DNA of 64,000 bases from Toxoplasma gondii ME49. Its lineage: Eukaryota; Apicomplexa; Conoidasida; Eucoccidiorida; Sarcocystidae. Of the stretch, positions 35,064 to 48,405 are shown piece after piece. Position 1 is the first letter of the stretch; each line of letters begins with the position of its first letter. The notes under the pieces were generated by a model, which was not told the origin of the DNA, did not search any database, and worked only from the letters and a program-made list of their open reading frames with translations. The stretch is taken from the NCBI RefSeq assembly GCF_000006565.2, contig NC_031479.1, positions 4,490,289-4,554,288 of the forward strand, written 5' to 3'. A program made the position numbers and the translations under genes.

Positions 35064-38000
35064 GAGTGGACGTCGCGCGACGCGGCGGAACTGTCGGCTA
35101 GCCGTTGATCTGGGAGAAAATAAAGAAGTAGGAAAAGGGGGAGAAGGTAGAGGACGAAGAGCAGGAGAGAGCGAACGAAACTCGAATTAAGGTGGTGAGT
35201 CGACAGGAAGGAGTCAGGAGAAACAAGGACGTTTCTTTTCCTCATGGGTGTCTGGACGAATCGCCCCTCACAATTATTCAGCCGACAGGGGAGACTTCAT
35301 GTCTTGCTCGTCACTGGCTTCCTTCGCTCTGGCGATGAGGAGAGAAGGAGGAGAACGAATTCACACCAGACAGCGCGGACTTTGAGGAAAACGCAGGACC
35401 TACGTTTTCCGAGAACGGGTCTCAGGAACGCGGAAAACGAAACTCATAAAGCAGGAAACGCGTTTTGTGTTGCGCGTGTGTACACTTTTCCTTTTTTCTA
35501 CGGACATGTTCTGTCTTGACATAAACATTGATGTAAATCGTCACTTTGTTGCCGTGCATGTGTTTTTCAAAGTTTTTCCATCCACAAATGAAAATGCTTT
35601 TCCTCAAAAAGCCGATCTGAATCGAGGGGGCGTATTCTTCGTTTTTCTCGAACGGCGCGACGAGATCCGTGTCATCCCGCGCCTTCGACATTCTTGGACC
35701 TCTGTACTACGCCTTTGGCAACTTTTCCGCTTTGCTGACTTTTGCCGCGATTCACGGTTGTCCCGCAAACGCAAACGCGCGGCGGCCATGCAGGTGCTGA
35801 CGGCGCGCGCGCGTCTCGCTCTGTGTCTCCTTTCTGGGTGCAGTGTCTCTCTTCTTGCCGTGCTCGCGCTAAGGCGAGGACCGCGAGAGGCGTCGCGACT
35901 CCATGGTGTGTGCTGTGGAGAGCGGTAACGGGGATTTTCGTCGTTTGTGGCATGTCATCGAGAGACGAGTTCCAGCAAGTCGCGTTTTCTCGACTCTCTG
36001 TCTTGTGCGCGATTTGTGAGCAGAGGAAGTGGAAGAGTGAGTTGTCGGTCAGCGCGTTGTTGGGGGCGACGCAGGACGAGGGATTTAGAGGCCGCCGATG
36101 TTTGTTTCGCGCATGCATCTACACTCTGTTTTTCTTGTTTCCAGTGTCCTTTCATGGCTTCGTTGCTCCCGGTCACGCGCCTGCTCGAAGCCTGCATCGG
36201 TGAGTCACCCGGGTGTATCGTTGCCTTCGTGTTTCTCTTTTTCCTAGTCTTTCCTGGAAGTTATCTCGGACTGCCACCCCGATGTACGGAGGTCGGACGT
36301 CTGCGTTGACAGTCGCGACTCTCTCGCGCAGAATGCAAGTCTACGTCGTTTGAAACAGATCTCATCTGAGCGTGGATGAAGACCTCTTCGTCGCGTGACG
36401 TCCCCGTGCTTTCACAACGCTGCAGAAGGCAGGGACTGTCACACTCACATTTTTGGGGGGTCGGTGCCATCGCACCCTGAGGGAAGTTTTTTTAGGCTTG
36501 ACGCATGTTTCCTTCAGAGCAATGTCTTTTGTGCAACGCTTGCAAATCTCAGTTTTCTTTGTCCACCACCGTCTGCGAAGAGTCGTTTCCAATGTCGACG
36601 TGTCTCTGCAACCCAAAAGCGATTTCCACAGTTTCTACACACGGTCTACCTTGCAGATCGTAGACAGTGCATTCGAAGCAACAGGTCGTTCTGTGCGAGA
36701 AGAGCAATCAAAAAGGAAACTGTTCAACTACAAACCAAGCCGCTCCTGCAGGGATAAGAAGAGCTCGTCCACTGCCTGAAGAAGGAGAAATATGTACGTT
36801 AAGTTCTACGTCTGAATGCCCCAAAATCAGTGTAGGTTAATGGAGGGAAGATCCAGAGAAGCACAATGCGACGGAACGCGGCAGGGATCTGTTGTACAGC
36901 GTATGGCAATGCAGAACAGAGAGGAGCCTGCAATGGTGTGAGGGGAAGAGTACAGAATTTGAAGACACCGAAACCGATACGTTCTTTGATGCTGTAGAGT
37001 CAGTACACCAGTGCGCGCCGGAAAGCGCCGTTGTTTGACGACAGAAAGGAACAGACACCTTCCCAGTTTTTTAAATAATGCACAACGAGGGGGCATCCTC
37101 GATACTGTTTATGACGAAATGAAGAAGAGCACGAACCTCTTTGAGGGATTGGTGTCTCCTCTCCTAGAGAGAATCCCTGCCTGGTGTGAAATGACAGAAG
37201 CGTTGGTTTTCCTCCCTTTGCTTCCCCGCCAGTCCTCTGCATTCAAAGTCCCCTTTCGAGAAAAATGGCAGTGAATCTCGAAACAGATCTGGTCGTTTCG
37301 CCACGCTGTCGGCACGACGCGTCTGTAGAGGAAAAATCGCAGAGCTCTGTGGAGCTCAAACTGGACGTTTCCGAGCGGCGAAAGAGCGCTGCCATGCGCC
37401 GCGACAGGCCCCCCCCCATGCGGCGGACTTCCTCGCAGAACGGAGACTTCAGCTCGGCGCGTTGGCAAGCCGTCGTCAGACTACGGGTGTCTGCCGCGGG
37501 AAGCTTCAGCGCCGAGGAATCTCGAGACGTCCACCACTGTTTTCAAGCAAAAACTCAAAGAAACTACGTTTGAGGTTCTTCGTCTCCGACGACAGAAGAC
37601 TGGGTGGAGATCATCACTTCCTCATACATCTGCTGATGCGCGCAGGGACTTTTCGACGGAACCTGAGCACGGGGGCTGTGAAGTCGCCGCGCAGCTGAAC
37701 GAATTGCGTGGAGCAAAAGACAGAGACACTTGTGTTTTGCTTCAGTCCTCTGCATCGTGAGACCTTGCGGGTCTCTTGGAAACGCTTTTCTGCATGTGTG
37801 CCTCATTTAGCCAAGGACGCCCACGCACGCAGTGAAAGACTACGGACCTCTCTGTTCGTCTGCTGGACTGCGAGAAAGCTGGTGTTCAAAAGACGCCGCG
37901 GCAGAGACAGTTCTCGATGCAGGACATCGACGCTGACACACAGGCCTGCAGCTGGCGGAGGGCCGCAAGAGAAAACTGTGTTCACCAACCACTCGAGAAG

Positions 38001-38289
38001 CGAAATCCGCTTCAGAGATATAAACGGAGCACCAGCGTTTCGTGTGTGCAAGCGTTACGCCTTTTGTATCGAGCAGCACAGTGAGCATGGCACGCACACA
38101 CAATACGCGAAGGTTTGTGTCTCGTAGCTGGCATCTGCTGCCGAATCCGAGGGACTCGAATGTCCCTATTTGTTCTACCTGTGAAATACCACGGTGAACA
38201 GGAAAGATGATCAAATATGCAGATTCGTCCTCTTCCCCGACCCTATTGGTGCTATGGAACAGGAGGAGATTGCGGTCGTTCTCCAACGT
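35064..38289. other. Convergent spacer between the eIF4E gene and RASP2
   Basis: The 3' UTRs of two convergent genes should lie here. Open frames of up to about 150 codons occur, including a 47-codon frame with a hydrophobic start at 35788-35928 and a 102-codon frame at 37265-37573, but none has a recognisable domain or clear splice partners, so I do not call genes. Confidence 0.55.
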
Positions 38290-39718
38290 TCAAAGAGCGA
38301 CGCCAAAACGGCATCCTTTCGCCTTACTCGATATATCCAATCGAGGAGATGTCGAAGGCCGTCTCGATTTCTTGCCCCCGGACTTCCGGGGAGACTTTCC
38401 ACCCGAAGAATCTTCGCCGTCTTCTCGTCTCTTTTTCTTCTTCTTCTTCTCCTCTCCGTCTGCGCCCTTCTGCGAGGGAACTCGCGTCGAACATGTCTCG
38501 CGATACGCGCGAAGCTGAACAGCGAAGAGACACGACGAAATAAAAAACTTGCCAACGCGGCGAAGGTCCCTGCGAGCTCTTGTGTGTAATCGGAATCGCG
38601 AGCACCACCGCTGCACTCCAGCCATCGTCCCCTCTTCTGAACCTACGACGGAACCACAGGTTTATCTCTCAAATTACATAACATACATACATACATACAT
38701 ACATACATGTATACGCATCAACATACACCTGCACCGAGACAGGTAGAGACAGACAGATCACAGATCCACAGAGACCCGTGTATGTTCGTCTCTTTGCGTC
38801 TGCCCAAATGAGAGCACGCTCATCCATGGTGGGTGTATCTCCGGGGGAAGATCGGCAATGAACAAAGACAGGACAACACACACTGCAAGAAGCATCGAGG
38901 AGAATGAAAGTGCCTGGGGTGAGGCGTGAGAGTCCAGATGATTGCATCTTTTAAGTTCACGAATGTTCGCCGAGGACAAGCAGCTCAAACTCGATTGCCC
39001 GAGTTCCGTGCAACAAACACACGAAAAAACCAGCATCAGCTCGTTAGAAAAGAGTTCATATTTTTAACTGTATGCGACACCGCATCTATTTCCGCTTCGC
39101 AGAACCAATCAGGGAGGGAGGGAGGCACAGAGACCTGCTCTCCCAAATCGAGCAGTGGGGTGTCTAAGAGCGTCGGGAGCAAAGACAGTCCGCAGAACGA
39201 AATCGACATGCACTTTGTTTTCCGGCAAACTCACTTTTTCGATGAATTCGTACAAACCGTCTGACCACAAGTTCCTGTCGCGGTCTACTCGACGAAAGAA
39301 AACGTCATGTTGGTTGTCTTTGTCGTGGTAGCGAACGAAGAAGACGTTCCTGTTTTTCCGATCCGGAAGCACGAGACTGATCGCCAGAAACGGAATGCTG
39401 CCTTCCTTCTCCTTGCCTTCCTTGCACGCGGCGGCGCTCTCCCAGTAGCACCACTCCCAGCGATCTGCAACACAACACAAACAGCCTATTGATTCGGCTC
39501 AAGAGTCTCGACGCTGGCAGGCATTGGAGAACTCACAGAGAGAAACAGAAAGGAAAACCACCCCAGAAATCTCCTGTCAAAATTTGAACGTTCCTTCCGC
39601 GACACACCAGCAAAAAGTGTGGAGACTCACAGTCCGACTGAGGCACATCTGGTATGCAGGCATGCCTTTACATATGTATATGCAAGCATGCACTTACACC
39701 AATGCATACGCATATAAA

Positions 39719-39749
<31 letters not shown>

Positions 39750-40864
39750 ATATATATATATATATATATAGACGTAGAAGTGGGGACGCCATTCATTTCT
39801 AAAGTGTTTTGAATGAGGGGCGAACAAGTGAACTTCGGTGTCTCGACAGTGGAAAGGCGTGTGAGGATTCGTGACCAAAGACAGGACGAAATGCCTGCGT
39901 CAAGGACTCGAGACAACTCTCTCCGGATCCCGCATCCTTTGAGAAAGCTGCTGTAAGTTTCGGCTTCCTCCGTGGACGGCGTCCGGCGAGGGAGACCTCT
40001 GTTGTTGTCCTTTCCCCCCTCCCGAGATGCTCCCCCGGAAACGGCCTTGACCATGCAGGCCAGAACGCGACAAGCGAAATCGCATGCAGCTGCGTCACGA
40101 AACAGCAGGAAATTCATGCAACGGCGTACAAGGGCAAAGTGAGCCCCACCACCCGACGCCTTTCGCTTGTCCAGGAAAACGGCCGTGCATTGATTTTAAA
40201 CAGAATTGCACCAGCAAGCAGCTCACGCACGCGTAGGGAAAACGCGGTCTTCAGAGAGAAAAACTCAAACCCCACCATGCGACGAAGCGTGGCGAGCGGG
40301 GGGATGCAATCACCATTGACGTTTCCGATTCCGGAAGCGGTATTTCACCTGGTTTAACTTCGACAACCTGGAAGTAGTGCTCTGTCCACGTTCCCTGCTT
40401 GGCCGTGAAGCTGTCGAGAGCGCCTTTCAACACATGCGAGATGCAGAGATCAAGTTTCTATGGTCCGCGCCGTCTTTGGAAACAGGAAACGACTGCGAGG
40501 CTTCTCCACCACGCAGCACACTGTCCCAGGCCCCATCGAAACAATTCGCAAGCAGTTTCCTAACCGCTGCGAGAAGAGCTTCCGATGAAACAGACACAAC
40601 GGCATGCGTGCATGCGTGCATGGGCGCATGCACCCACCACCGAATACACAGGCTGGCATCACACCCCACACAGCTGCAGTTGTTTCCCACAAGATACTAG
40701 CTGATTTGAGTCGAGTCGAATCTGCATTCCGAAAATGTGCATGGAATGCCGCGTAAGCAGAATAGAAATGTCAATTATCGATACGTGTGCCCCTGACTAT
40801 TTCACTCCCTACAACGATATCCATACACAAATCCAAACGGAAACTATAACTATCACAGATACGC

Positions 40865-40898
<34 letters not shown>

Positions 40899-40915
40899 TT
40901 GTATATCTATACATG

Positions 40916-40952
<37 letters not shown>

Positions 40953-43271
40953 GCCCTTTCATAGTGCAGCAGATTTAAAAGCTACTGGCGCATGTGATTA
41001 CGTACACAGATGCAAATGCCTAAACATTCTATGGAATGTCGCACTGTGGTAGTAATGGCTGCATGTTGAAAGACTTCACGAAGGATCTTGATTCTTTGCA
41101 TTGTTTCGCAACAGACGCTTCTCTCGCGGATTCCGGGAACACCGCGACTAGACAGATCAGTGCAGTGGATGCTAACAGCACATAGAAAAATGCACGCATG
41201 CAAAAAGTCGAGAGGCGGCACTGTGTAGGTCCACGGCTCGAACGCATCGAGGGGGAGGAGGAGGGAGGGGGGAAGGATCCTCCGAAACAGGTCAGCGTGG
41301 ATGGGGTTTGAGGACTTGCTGAAGAGGAAGAAGGGTGTGTCTTTCACCAGTATCGACATCTAAAATGATACATAGCCATACCTATATAGTGTGTGCATGC
41401 ATGCATGTGTCTTTAAATGCGTGAGTAATACTTAGCGGTGATGTGGTATGCATATCGACTTGTGAATCCTGTGAACATGCGAAATGGGATGTGAGGACCG
41501 TGCGCCTATCTGGGTCAAAGAAACGCGATGGGCCCCGACAAGCATTGGGGGACGATCTCCAGCTTCTCTATTCTTCTTCGCCACTCACTCTGATCCTTCT
41601 TGAGGCAAGACATAGTGACCGTACAGCAAACGAAAACTCAGCGAAACCACGCTTCGGGTGCATGTATGGACAAAGAGACGCACGTTCACGGAGAGATTCG
41701 AAACGAACACGAATATACAAGAGAAAATAAATATACGTATACATAAATAAAAAACAAACAGATATAGAAAGAAGTAGGGACAAGACGTAAAGACACAACA
41801 GCGTACCTTGAGAGGAAAGTATAATTCTAACGCGAGCAGGAAACGGAGATGCACGAGGAGAGAGAAGTATCCGGAAGAGAAAAACCATTCAAGAAATCAG
41901 ACATGCAGAGTTCGGGAGTGGTGCATATGGGAGTAAACCCTCTCTTTTTAAGGGAGTTCTTGGTGAGCAAAAGATTACCTGGCTTCACTTCGACGGCTTT
42001 GTAGTAGAACTGCATGCACGCGCCTCCGTTTGCATTGAGTCTCTCCAGAGGGCCTTCCAGCACTTGCGAGAAAAACGTCAGCCGTTCTTTCGCTGTCATT
42101 TTGGCCAAGTCCTGCACAGAGCGAAGGGGAGTTTTATTTCAAAAATCAATGAAAACAAAGTCAAACATGGAGCCCTTACGACACACGGACGCTTCGACGT
42201 CTCTGCCTCCACCTCCCTCCAGCACATACGCTTGAATTCCGACGTATCTGAAGCCAGGTGACGATGGATGTAACAGTCACCTCGCGCCGACTCGTCTGTC
42301 ACTCTCGATGGTGAACTAAGTCAGGGAAAGCATCAGTCGAAACAGAAAAACCACGGACTCTCTTGAACATTCGCGACACAGACACAGACCCTCCGTTCGT
42401 CCAGTACCGACGGATATCCTTTTGTGTATAAATCGAATATGAAATAAAGCATCCTTTCTCTTTCAGCCTCAAGTAAAAAGACAACTGCGGACGTTTTCGC
42501 CTCTTCGATGACCGAAGCAAAGGATACATGAATCTACAGTACACACCGAGTCGTCTACACAGATGAATCGGAGGCAATCGCAGAGTTCGAGAAGATAGCT
42601 ATATACACATAGATAGAAGGATATAGATTGACAAATATAGACAGAGAGGTAGAGCTGGAGACAGATGGAGAGACAGATTGACAGATTGGTCGGTTTACGA
42701 GTAGATGTGCCTTTTATAATATCGAATGGGCAGATGCAATGCGGGATCAACAGAACCAGTGCGAGACAGACAAGAAGGAGACAGGTAGACAAAGCAGCAG
42801 ACGAAATAAGAGGTAGAGAAGGAACGGAAGCTGAAAGAAAGGGGGCGGGGAATAGACCAAGACAGTGGAATGCGTCTCGTTCAAAGTGAAGAACCATAAA
42901 ACCTATGCTTAGCAGATGAGTGTGCCCTCATGCGTTTCACTCGCGGCTCTCACCAGCTTAAGTTCTTCTCCCTTTTCATCTGCCTCTTGCTGTGCAATCA
43001 ACATAGCCTGCTGTAGGAGAGGCGATTGATTCGTTGGCAAACCTGGATCTACTGAAGAAACATAGAGACAAAATGCGTTTCACAGAGTCCCACTGAATGT
43101 GGAGGCTTTACTCGAGCACCCTTCACTTCGGCCGTCCTCGAGATCACAGTCCTATAAGAAGGGCGACGTCTCACAGAAGTCCTATGGAGTCAGTGTTGCC
43201 TTTCGATCCCACTTGGCTTACACGATATCCAGAAAAAAACGGAAAAACGCACACAGCCGCAGATGCCCACT

Positions 43272-43307
<36 letters not shown>

Positions 43308-46026
43308 AATATATGTGCATTTGAATGTGTATATTTGTGTGTTGCGTGTGGTTGCACGACAGCGTGCAAAGATCGAGATATTCACTCACACATGGTGTCC
43401 ACATAGAATCGGGGAAGTACATACAGGGGGGTCGTGATTTGTGAAAACATAGAAGTGCGTTTTTCACATTCCTTCATTCAAGGAAGTCGCTAGTCCTCTC
43501 CACGCCGATGAACCTTGTCAGCGTGCAAGCCGTGTGACTACGACAGAACTCGATCGAGCAGATTCCCAGGCGAACATTCGGTTTTCCGTTTCTACTCCTT
43601 TCCTCGCAGAGAGTGAAGGGAACTTCAGGCAATTGAGTGGTGACTCGAGGAGAGGCAGACGGAAAGAAGAAACGCGGAAGTCCAGCAATGTTCTTCTACT
43701 TGAGGAACTTCTTACGTTTGTGCAAAGACAGATTGATTCGAGGCTGTGACTTGCCGTTCTCCACCTTCATGTTGTACCTTGGGAAATCAGAACACGAGCG
43801 AAAAGACAACGCAAAGATTATCTGTCTGCGTCTCCTTTTACCGGGAGACAGAGTCAGTGTCCTAAATGTTCCGAGATGCGGCGGTTGATTCGCTTCAAGG
43901 AAACAAGCAATGTGAACACACTGGATACCGAAGATAACTGCACGCGCCTCAAGGCAACGTGTACAAGCTGTCAACAAACGACAGCTTGAAGAGCATGCAT
44001 GTCGCAGAGACGGCGCAGATATTTTGATCAACTTGACCTACGTCGCGCAGTCCAGCACCTTGAAGCAGACAGCCAACCTGACCCTCACGGCAATTAGAGA
44101 ACTTGTATACCAATGGTGGTTGCGATTCGATCCAGACACATGTCAACTCCGAGGCGGCGATTGTCTAGAGACACCGTCATATGCATAAAGATATAGCTGA
44201 ATTTAAATGTATATGTCCATAGTTATTTATTGATATGCGTCTATATATGTAGAGAGTTGCAATATCAGCTGCAAGATTTACGCAGATTTGTTGATTCCGA
44301 GAGAGAAAAATCCGGAGGTTGCGACATTCTGACTCCCGCCTGTTTTCGAGTGGAACGCATATGGCATTTTGCGTGAACCGTTGATCTTACCAGGTTCGTT
44401 TGGGGAACTTTTTGTCGATCATGTCTTCTTTGACTTTTAACACGAGGTTGGCCAGTCGCGTCGTCTTGACCAGACCCTTTTTGAAAAGGAAAATCTTCAC
44501 CTCGTTATCCACCTGTCGAATGTGAACCATCAGTCGCTCCTCGACGACCACGCGTTGATCTTGTCCTTTTACCTTCACGACTGAAAAGCAATTTCGCAGA
44601 CACCGTCGTTCACCGCATGCATGAAGCGGCACACAAACAGAGGAGAGCCAGTTAGCGAACCAATTGACGACGAGTCGAGAAAGACCAGCCGACGAAACGG
44701 AAACCTTGACGCTGTCTCGGTTACGAGTCCTGGCGTTGATGGAGTGGACAAAGAGAAGTCGACGGAGCAGCCTTCGTCGCAAACGACTTGACAAGAGTCG
44801 AAAAACACCACTGAACGTGATTCCGAAAAACCAAATGACACCGGCCCACACGCTTGCTGGTACGTGCAGCTTGTGTTCGCCTGAGTTCCCTTCGAGTCCG
44901 AAAAGAGAAAAAGGAACAAGACCCCTGCGAGTTTCCTTTTCTCAGTTTCCGGGCTTCCTTCGGCGTCGCGCCCTCGTCTTTTGCCATGAAACACTCGACT
45001 CCTCAGAGCGTTGGTCTCCACCCTCGAGGCCGTAAAGTACCGACATCTGGACCAAGACAGTGCCGACAGGACCAGGAGATGCATGCTTGAAGAGACAAAC
45101 GAGCCCAGTCTTCATGCGAGAGAGTTCCCCTTTCCAAAAGCACACAGCGGCATGTAGAAGAGACCCGTTCGCCTCCCCTTTGCGGAAGTACCTTGAGACG
45201 TCGCGCTCCATCTTCCCGCCTCGATGGTCATGTAGAGAGAACAGGATTTGGGGACGCGATCGAGCTCGTGGATTTCGACGAGGACGTTGAACTTTTGGTG
45301 GTCGTGGATCCCCAAATAGAAAAACAGAGAACCTGAAGAAGCCAGCAACGCATCCAGACTCGCGAGAGAAACAGAGACGTCAGAGCGTCGGCACCCTCTT
45401 TCCTGTGCACATTCGTCGCTCGCGTGGAGGCGCAGTGAGGCAAAGACGACACAAACAGAAAGGCGAGTTCCTTTTCCAGTTGACTCTGGGTGCCATCGAG
45501 TGGTTCCTCGAATCCGTGAGAGAGACAGACATGTCCCCAATAGGCCATTCGAGCAACGCAAGGGACAGGGACGATCACCTGTCGTCACGGGGGCGCATGA
45601 GGCACCGCCGATAGCCATGCACAATTGTCTGCGTCCCCCTGTCCTTCCTGCCTCTCCGAAGCGGCAAGAAAAAGACTGCACCGAACAAGGGCAGAGAGTG
45701 TCAAGCCCGTTGTAGGATACGTGAGACCCAACGCAGCAAACTGAGGCCGGAATCGTTAGTGTCGCGGCGACTCGTACGAAGCCGTGACAAGGGAGGTAGA
45801 TCGTCTGCAGATTGAGAACCACAGCGTGTGACAAAGACGAACTCCTCCCAAAAAAAGGGAAAAGATCCGAAAACGAAGACGTACCTAAGCAGCCACATTC
45901 TGTCGGATGGGGCAGACCCTTGGTGATTTGTCGGAAACATGCGCTTCCCAGTTCACAGCAGGCGCCTCCAACAGCTTTCGCTCCCATGCCTGCGGCGCCG
46001 CCCATCAGGCGCAAGACGAGCGCCAT
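38290..46026 (-). CDS. RASP2: Rhoptry apical surface protein 2 (C2 plus PH-like domain)
   Basis: Exons: 46026-45885, 45332-45192, 44580-44391, 43777-43716, 43051-42954, then 42111-41979 (or the alternative 40457-40349), 39464-39235, and a tentative last exon 38469-38290. Phases fit; 391 residues with the first alternative. RASP2 coats the rhoptry tip and is needed for rhoptry discharge; its C2 and PH-like domains bind acidic phospholipids. Here residues about 48-178 read as a C2 domain (KFNVLVEIHELDRVP, SLYMTIEAGRWSATSQ, VDNEVKIFLFKKGL, TRLANLVLKVKEDMID) without an obvious set of calcium-binding aspartates. A Gln/Glu-rich linker follows, then a PH-like domain (HYFQVVEVKP, RWEWCYWES, GSIPFLAISLVLPD, NVFFVRYHD, LWSDGLYEFIEK). 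The N-terminus has several Cys (ACCELGSAC, TECGCLG) that could be acylated; the tail is Lys-rich. The name rests on architecture plus remembered adjacency to an eIF4E gene. Confidence 0.85.
38690..38708. repeat. (ACAT)n tetranucleotide repeat
   Basis: Nearly five copies of acat between the last two RASP2 exons. Confidence 0.9.
39716..39771. repeat. (TA)n microsatellite in a RASP2 intron
   Basis: TA-rich run with tgta interruptions, in the intron between PH exon copy B and exon 39464-39235. Confidence 0.93.
40349..40457 (-). CDS. RASP2: RASP2 PH-region exon, copy B (paralogue of copy A)
   Basis: Encodes KLDLCI then SHVLKGALDSFTAKQGTW and HYFQVVEVKP. An in-frame TAG coincides with the proposed acceptor (ccatag), so the exon cannot extend further upstream. 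It then starts in phase 0, ends one base into a codon and uses donor GTGAAA, so it is interchangeable with copy A between the same neighbours. A second acceptor (ttgaaag, first base 40423) would let it follow copy A instead, giving both in one mRNA. Its sequence looks more like a usual PH strand than copy A. Confidence 0.65.
40865..40947. repeat. (TA)n tracts between RASP2 PH exon copies
   Basis: Two TA runs separated by tttgtatatctatacatgta, lying between the two paralogous PH exons. A further (TA)n run is at 43275-43305 in another RASP2 intron. Confidence 0.93.
41979..42111 (-). CDS. RASP2: RASP2 PH-region exon, copy A
   Basis: Encodes DLAKMTAKERLTFF then SQVLEGPLERLNANGGA and YYKAVEVKP. 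Acceptor ctctgtgcag, donor GTAATC. It starts in phase 0 after exon 43051-42954 and ends one base into a codon, so it can join exon 39464-39235 directly (giving EVKPDRWEWCYW). It is a paralogue of the exon at 40349-40457: 13 of 30 aligned residues are identical without gaps. Confidence 0.8.
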
Positions 46027-48405
46027 GGCGGCAGGCGGTCTAAAGAGGAACAGCCGAGCTGAATGGCTTGTTAGAGAAGCGACTGGCGAAACTTTGTCGA
46101 GCAAAGGCTCGCCGTGCGCAGGGAGGGGGAACGGAGGATTCTAGGGATGATTCCAGGAAGGAGATACCGTTGAAGAGGCAATCGAACACAGCCTGTGCAC
46201 TACAAGGCCTCTTCAGAGAACGAGAGGAACACAGCCACTGAATAACCATGGGGAAATGGGGATTTTGATTGACTTGAGAACAACACTTCGAAGGGCGAGG
46301 AGGCAGTGGTACTCGACACAGAAACGGAGAACAATGAGGACGACAAAATAAAATGAGCAAGAGGCAGGGACAAGGGAGGGAACAAAGGCTGGAACGAGAC
46401 ACAAGTGAACGAGACAAGTGGCGCTGATTAAACGAAAAAGTGGAGAGAAGCCGAAGGAGGAGCGTTAAAAGGAGAATCGAGGAAGACGTAAATTAGAGAA
46501 GCAATTTGGAACGTGGATGCCCTCGTCGGCGCGACGCATCCCGAAGCATTGGAGAGATAATCGGAGAAGAGAATGAAAAACCACGTGGAATGCGACGTTT
46601 GGAGCGTTGAGACAAGAGACTGTTCTGAGGTAGACGCGTATCCTTATCTGTTTGTTTTCCTGACAGACCCAGGTCAGACGGAGAGAGTGCGCTGACCGAC
46701 ATATTTCCAATTTTTCGCGGCTGAATTTTCAGAAAAGTTGACGTTTACGACGGAAACCACAAACTCAGGTTGAGAAGGCATTCTGTGGAACTCTCGTGCA
46801 TAAAACGATTGCTTCAACGGCCTTCCAGAAGCCGTCCTGGCCCCGCGAGCTGTGAAGAACGACAAGATTTCCCCGGCATGTTGCTCAAGGGAGTGGCGGC
46901 GACGTGTCTCTGCTGTTTTTAAACAAATCGGAGGCGTCGGTTCGCGACGCGGAAACCTGTAAGAGACGTAACTGTGCCGGATCTCCAGAGGATTGGAAGG
47001 TAACGAAGAAAAGAAGATGCAAACGTGGATCCTCCGCTCCACGGAGTAGTTCAAGATGGAGCGAGCGACGAATTTTGACAAACGAGACGGGCTCGTGAAA
47101 AAAAAAAAAGGGCAAAAGCCACCTCCGAACCGGAGGGCTGCTGTTCTGTTGTCGTTTTCCTCTCGCGCCCACAAAGAGACTTTGACAAATTCACCACGTG
47201 ATCACGAAGCTCATCAACTGTGGGACACAAAGAGAACGGAAACGAATAGGAAATGTCCGGCAGATCGACACACCGTCGGCTTTCAGATGAAGTCCGTGCC
47301 GGCGAGGTGACTTCTGCACTAGGGTAACGACGGAGTCAAGTTTCAAAGATCTTGCGGTGAAATGAGCGATTCATGAAACGGAAGACTTTTTAAGGAGTTC
47401 TCCTCACCGAAGAAACCCCTAAGAGATAAGGAACTGCGCGATGCAGGGAAAGCAGAAATATCAAAAACAACTAGCAGCTTGGCAATTTGCTCACCGCCGG
47501 ACTCTACACAGTTGAGTCGGCAGCGACAGTGGCTTGCCGAGAAAATCGGGGGAGTTTCTCCAATACACTCGAGGGAATCTCAGGCAATCTTTCCATGATA
47601 TTCAGAGGGTTTCTGTTCTTCCAGTGTCTCCAAATGGCGAAGGAAGTTTTCAAAGTGCTGCGGCAGATATGCGCATGCAACAGAGACGAGGGCCTACGAC
47701 CAGCGCGGGAGCTAGCTTGTCACGGGAAACCGGGTTGTTCCTGAACATCTTTGGCGAGACAACTGGCACATGGAGAAAATGCTGCGACGCGACAGCTCCA
47801 GCCAGCGATTAAACTGTAGAGATTTCCCGCGGCCGAAAGCAAAGTGGACTTTAGGGTGTGACAGTTTTCTCCGTGTAGACAACTGCCCATCAACGCGGCT
47901 TGCTACGGGGGCAAAAGCTACCGGCAAGACAATGCCATTGCGATGGTGAAGAGCGACATGTTCAGGATCTTTACGATCGGTTCCCGACTGTCATGCTGTC
48001 ACGAATGGTTCTGCATTATCGGGTCTTGACGAGTGATTCAATAATGTCTGGTCTCTATTTTTAGCGCATAAGAATCACACGGGCTGGACAGTTGAAGTGG
48101 CCAGCATGTAGAAGAAGAGCACTTTTGTGTGACTCTTAAGTGCTCCCGGAGTAACCGCATCCATTCATGGCATGGCTCCAAAACAAATGGTCGCTTATTC
48201 GTTCCCAACGGTTATGGGAAAGCCTTATGCTGAAAAGGAAAAGGCGCATTGTCTGCAGAGTATATTGTGCATTCGGGAATTCACAAGAGTTGATATTCAT
48301 CAGTACACATGCCCCCTGTATCGCAACCGCGCAACTAAACCGGTCGCATACATGTAAAATCAAGGGATAGTTCTCGTAGAAAAAAGTGGTAGGTACCTCA
48401 CAGCC

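Noticed and set aside
35788..35928. 47-codon frame with a signal-peptide-like start
   Set aside because: Too short, no homology seen, in the probable 3' UTR of the eIF4E gene.
37265..37573. 102-codon plus-strand frame between eIF4E and RASP2
   Set aside because: Starts at a real ATG but has no domain, no clear splice sites and lies where two 3' UTRs converge.
46674..47174. 166-codon minus-strand frame upstream of RASP2
   Set aside because: No domain and base-use pattern unlike the neighbouring exons; could be 5' UTR or promoter sequence.
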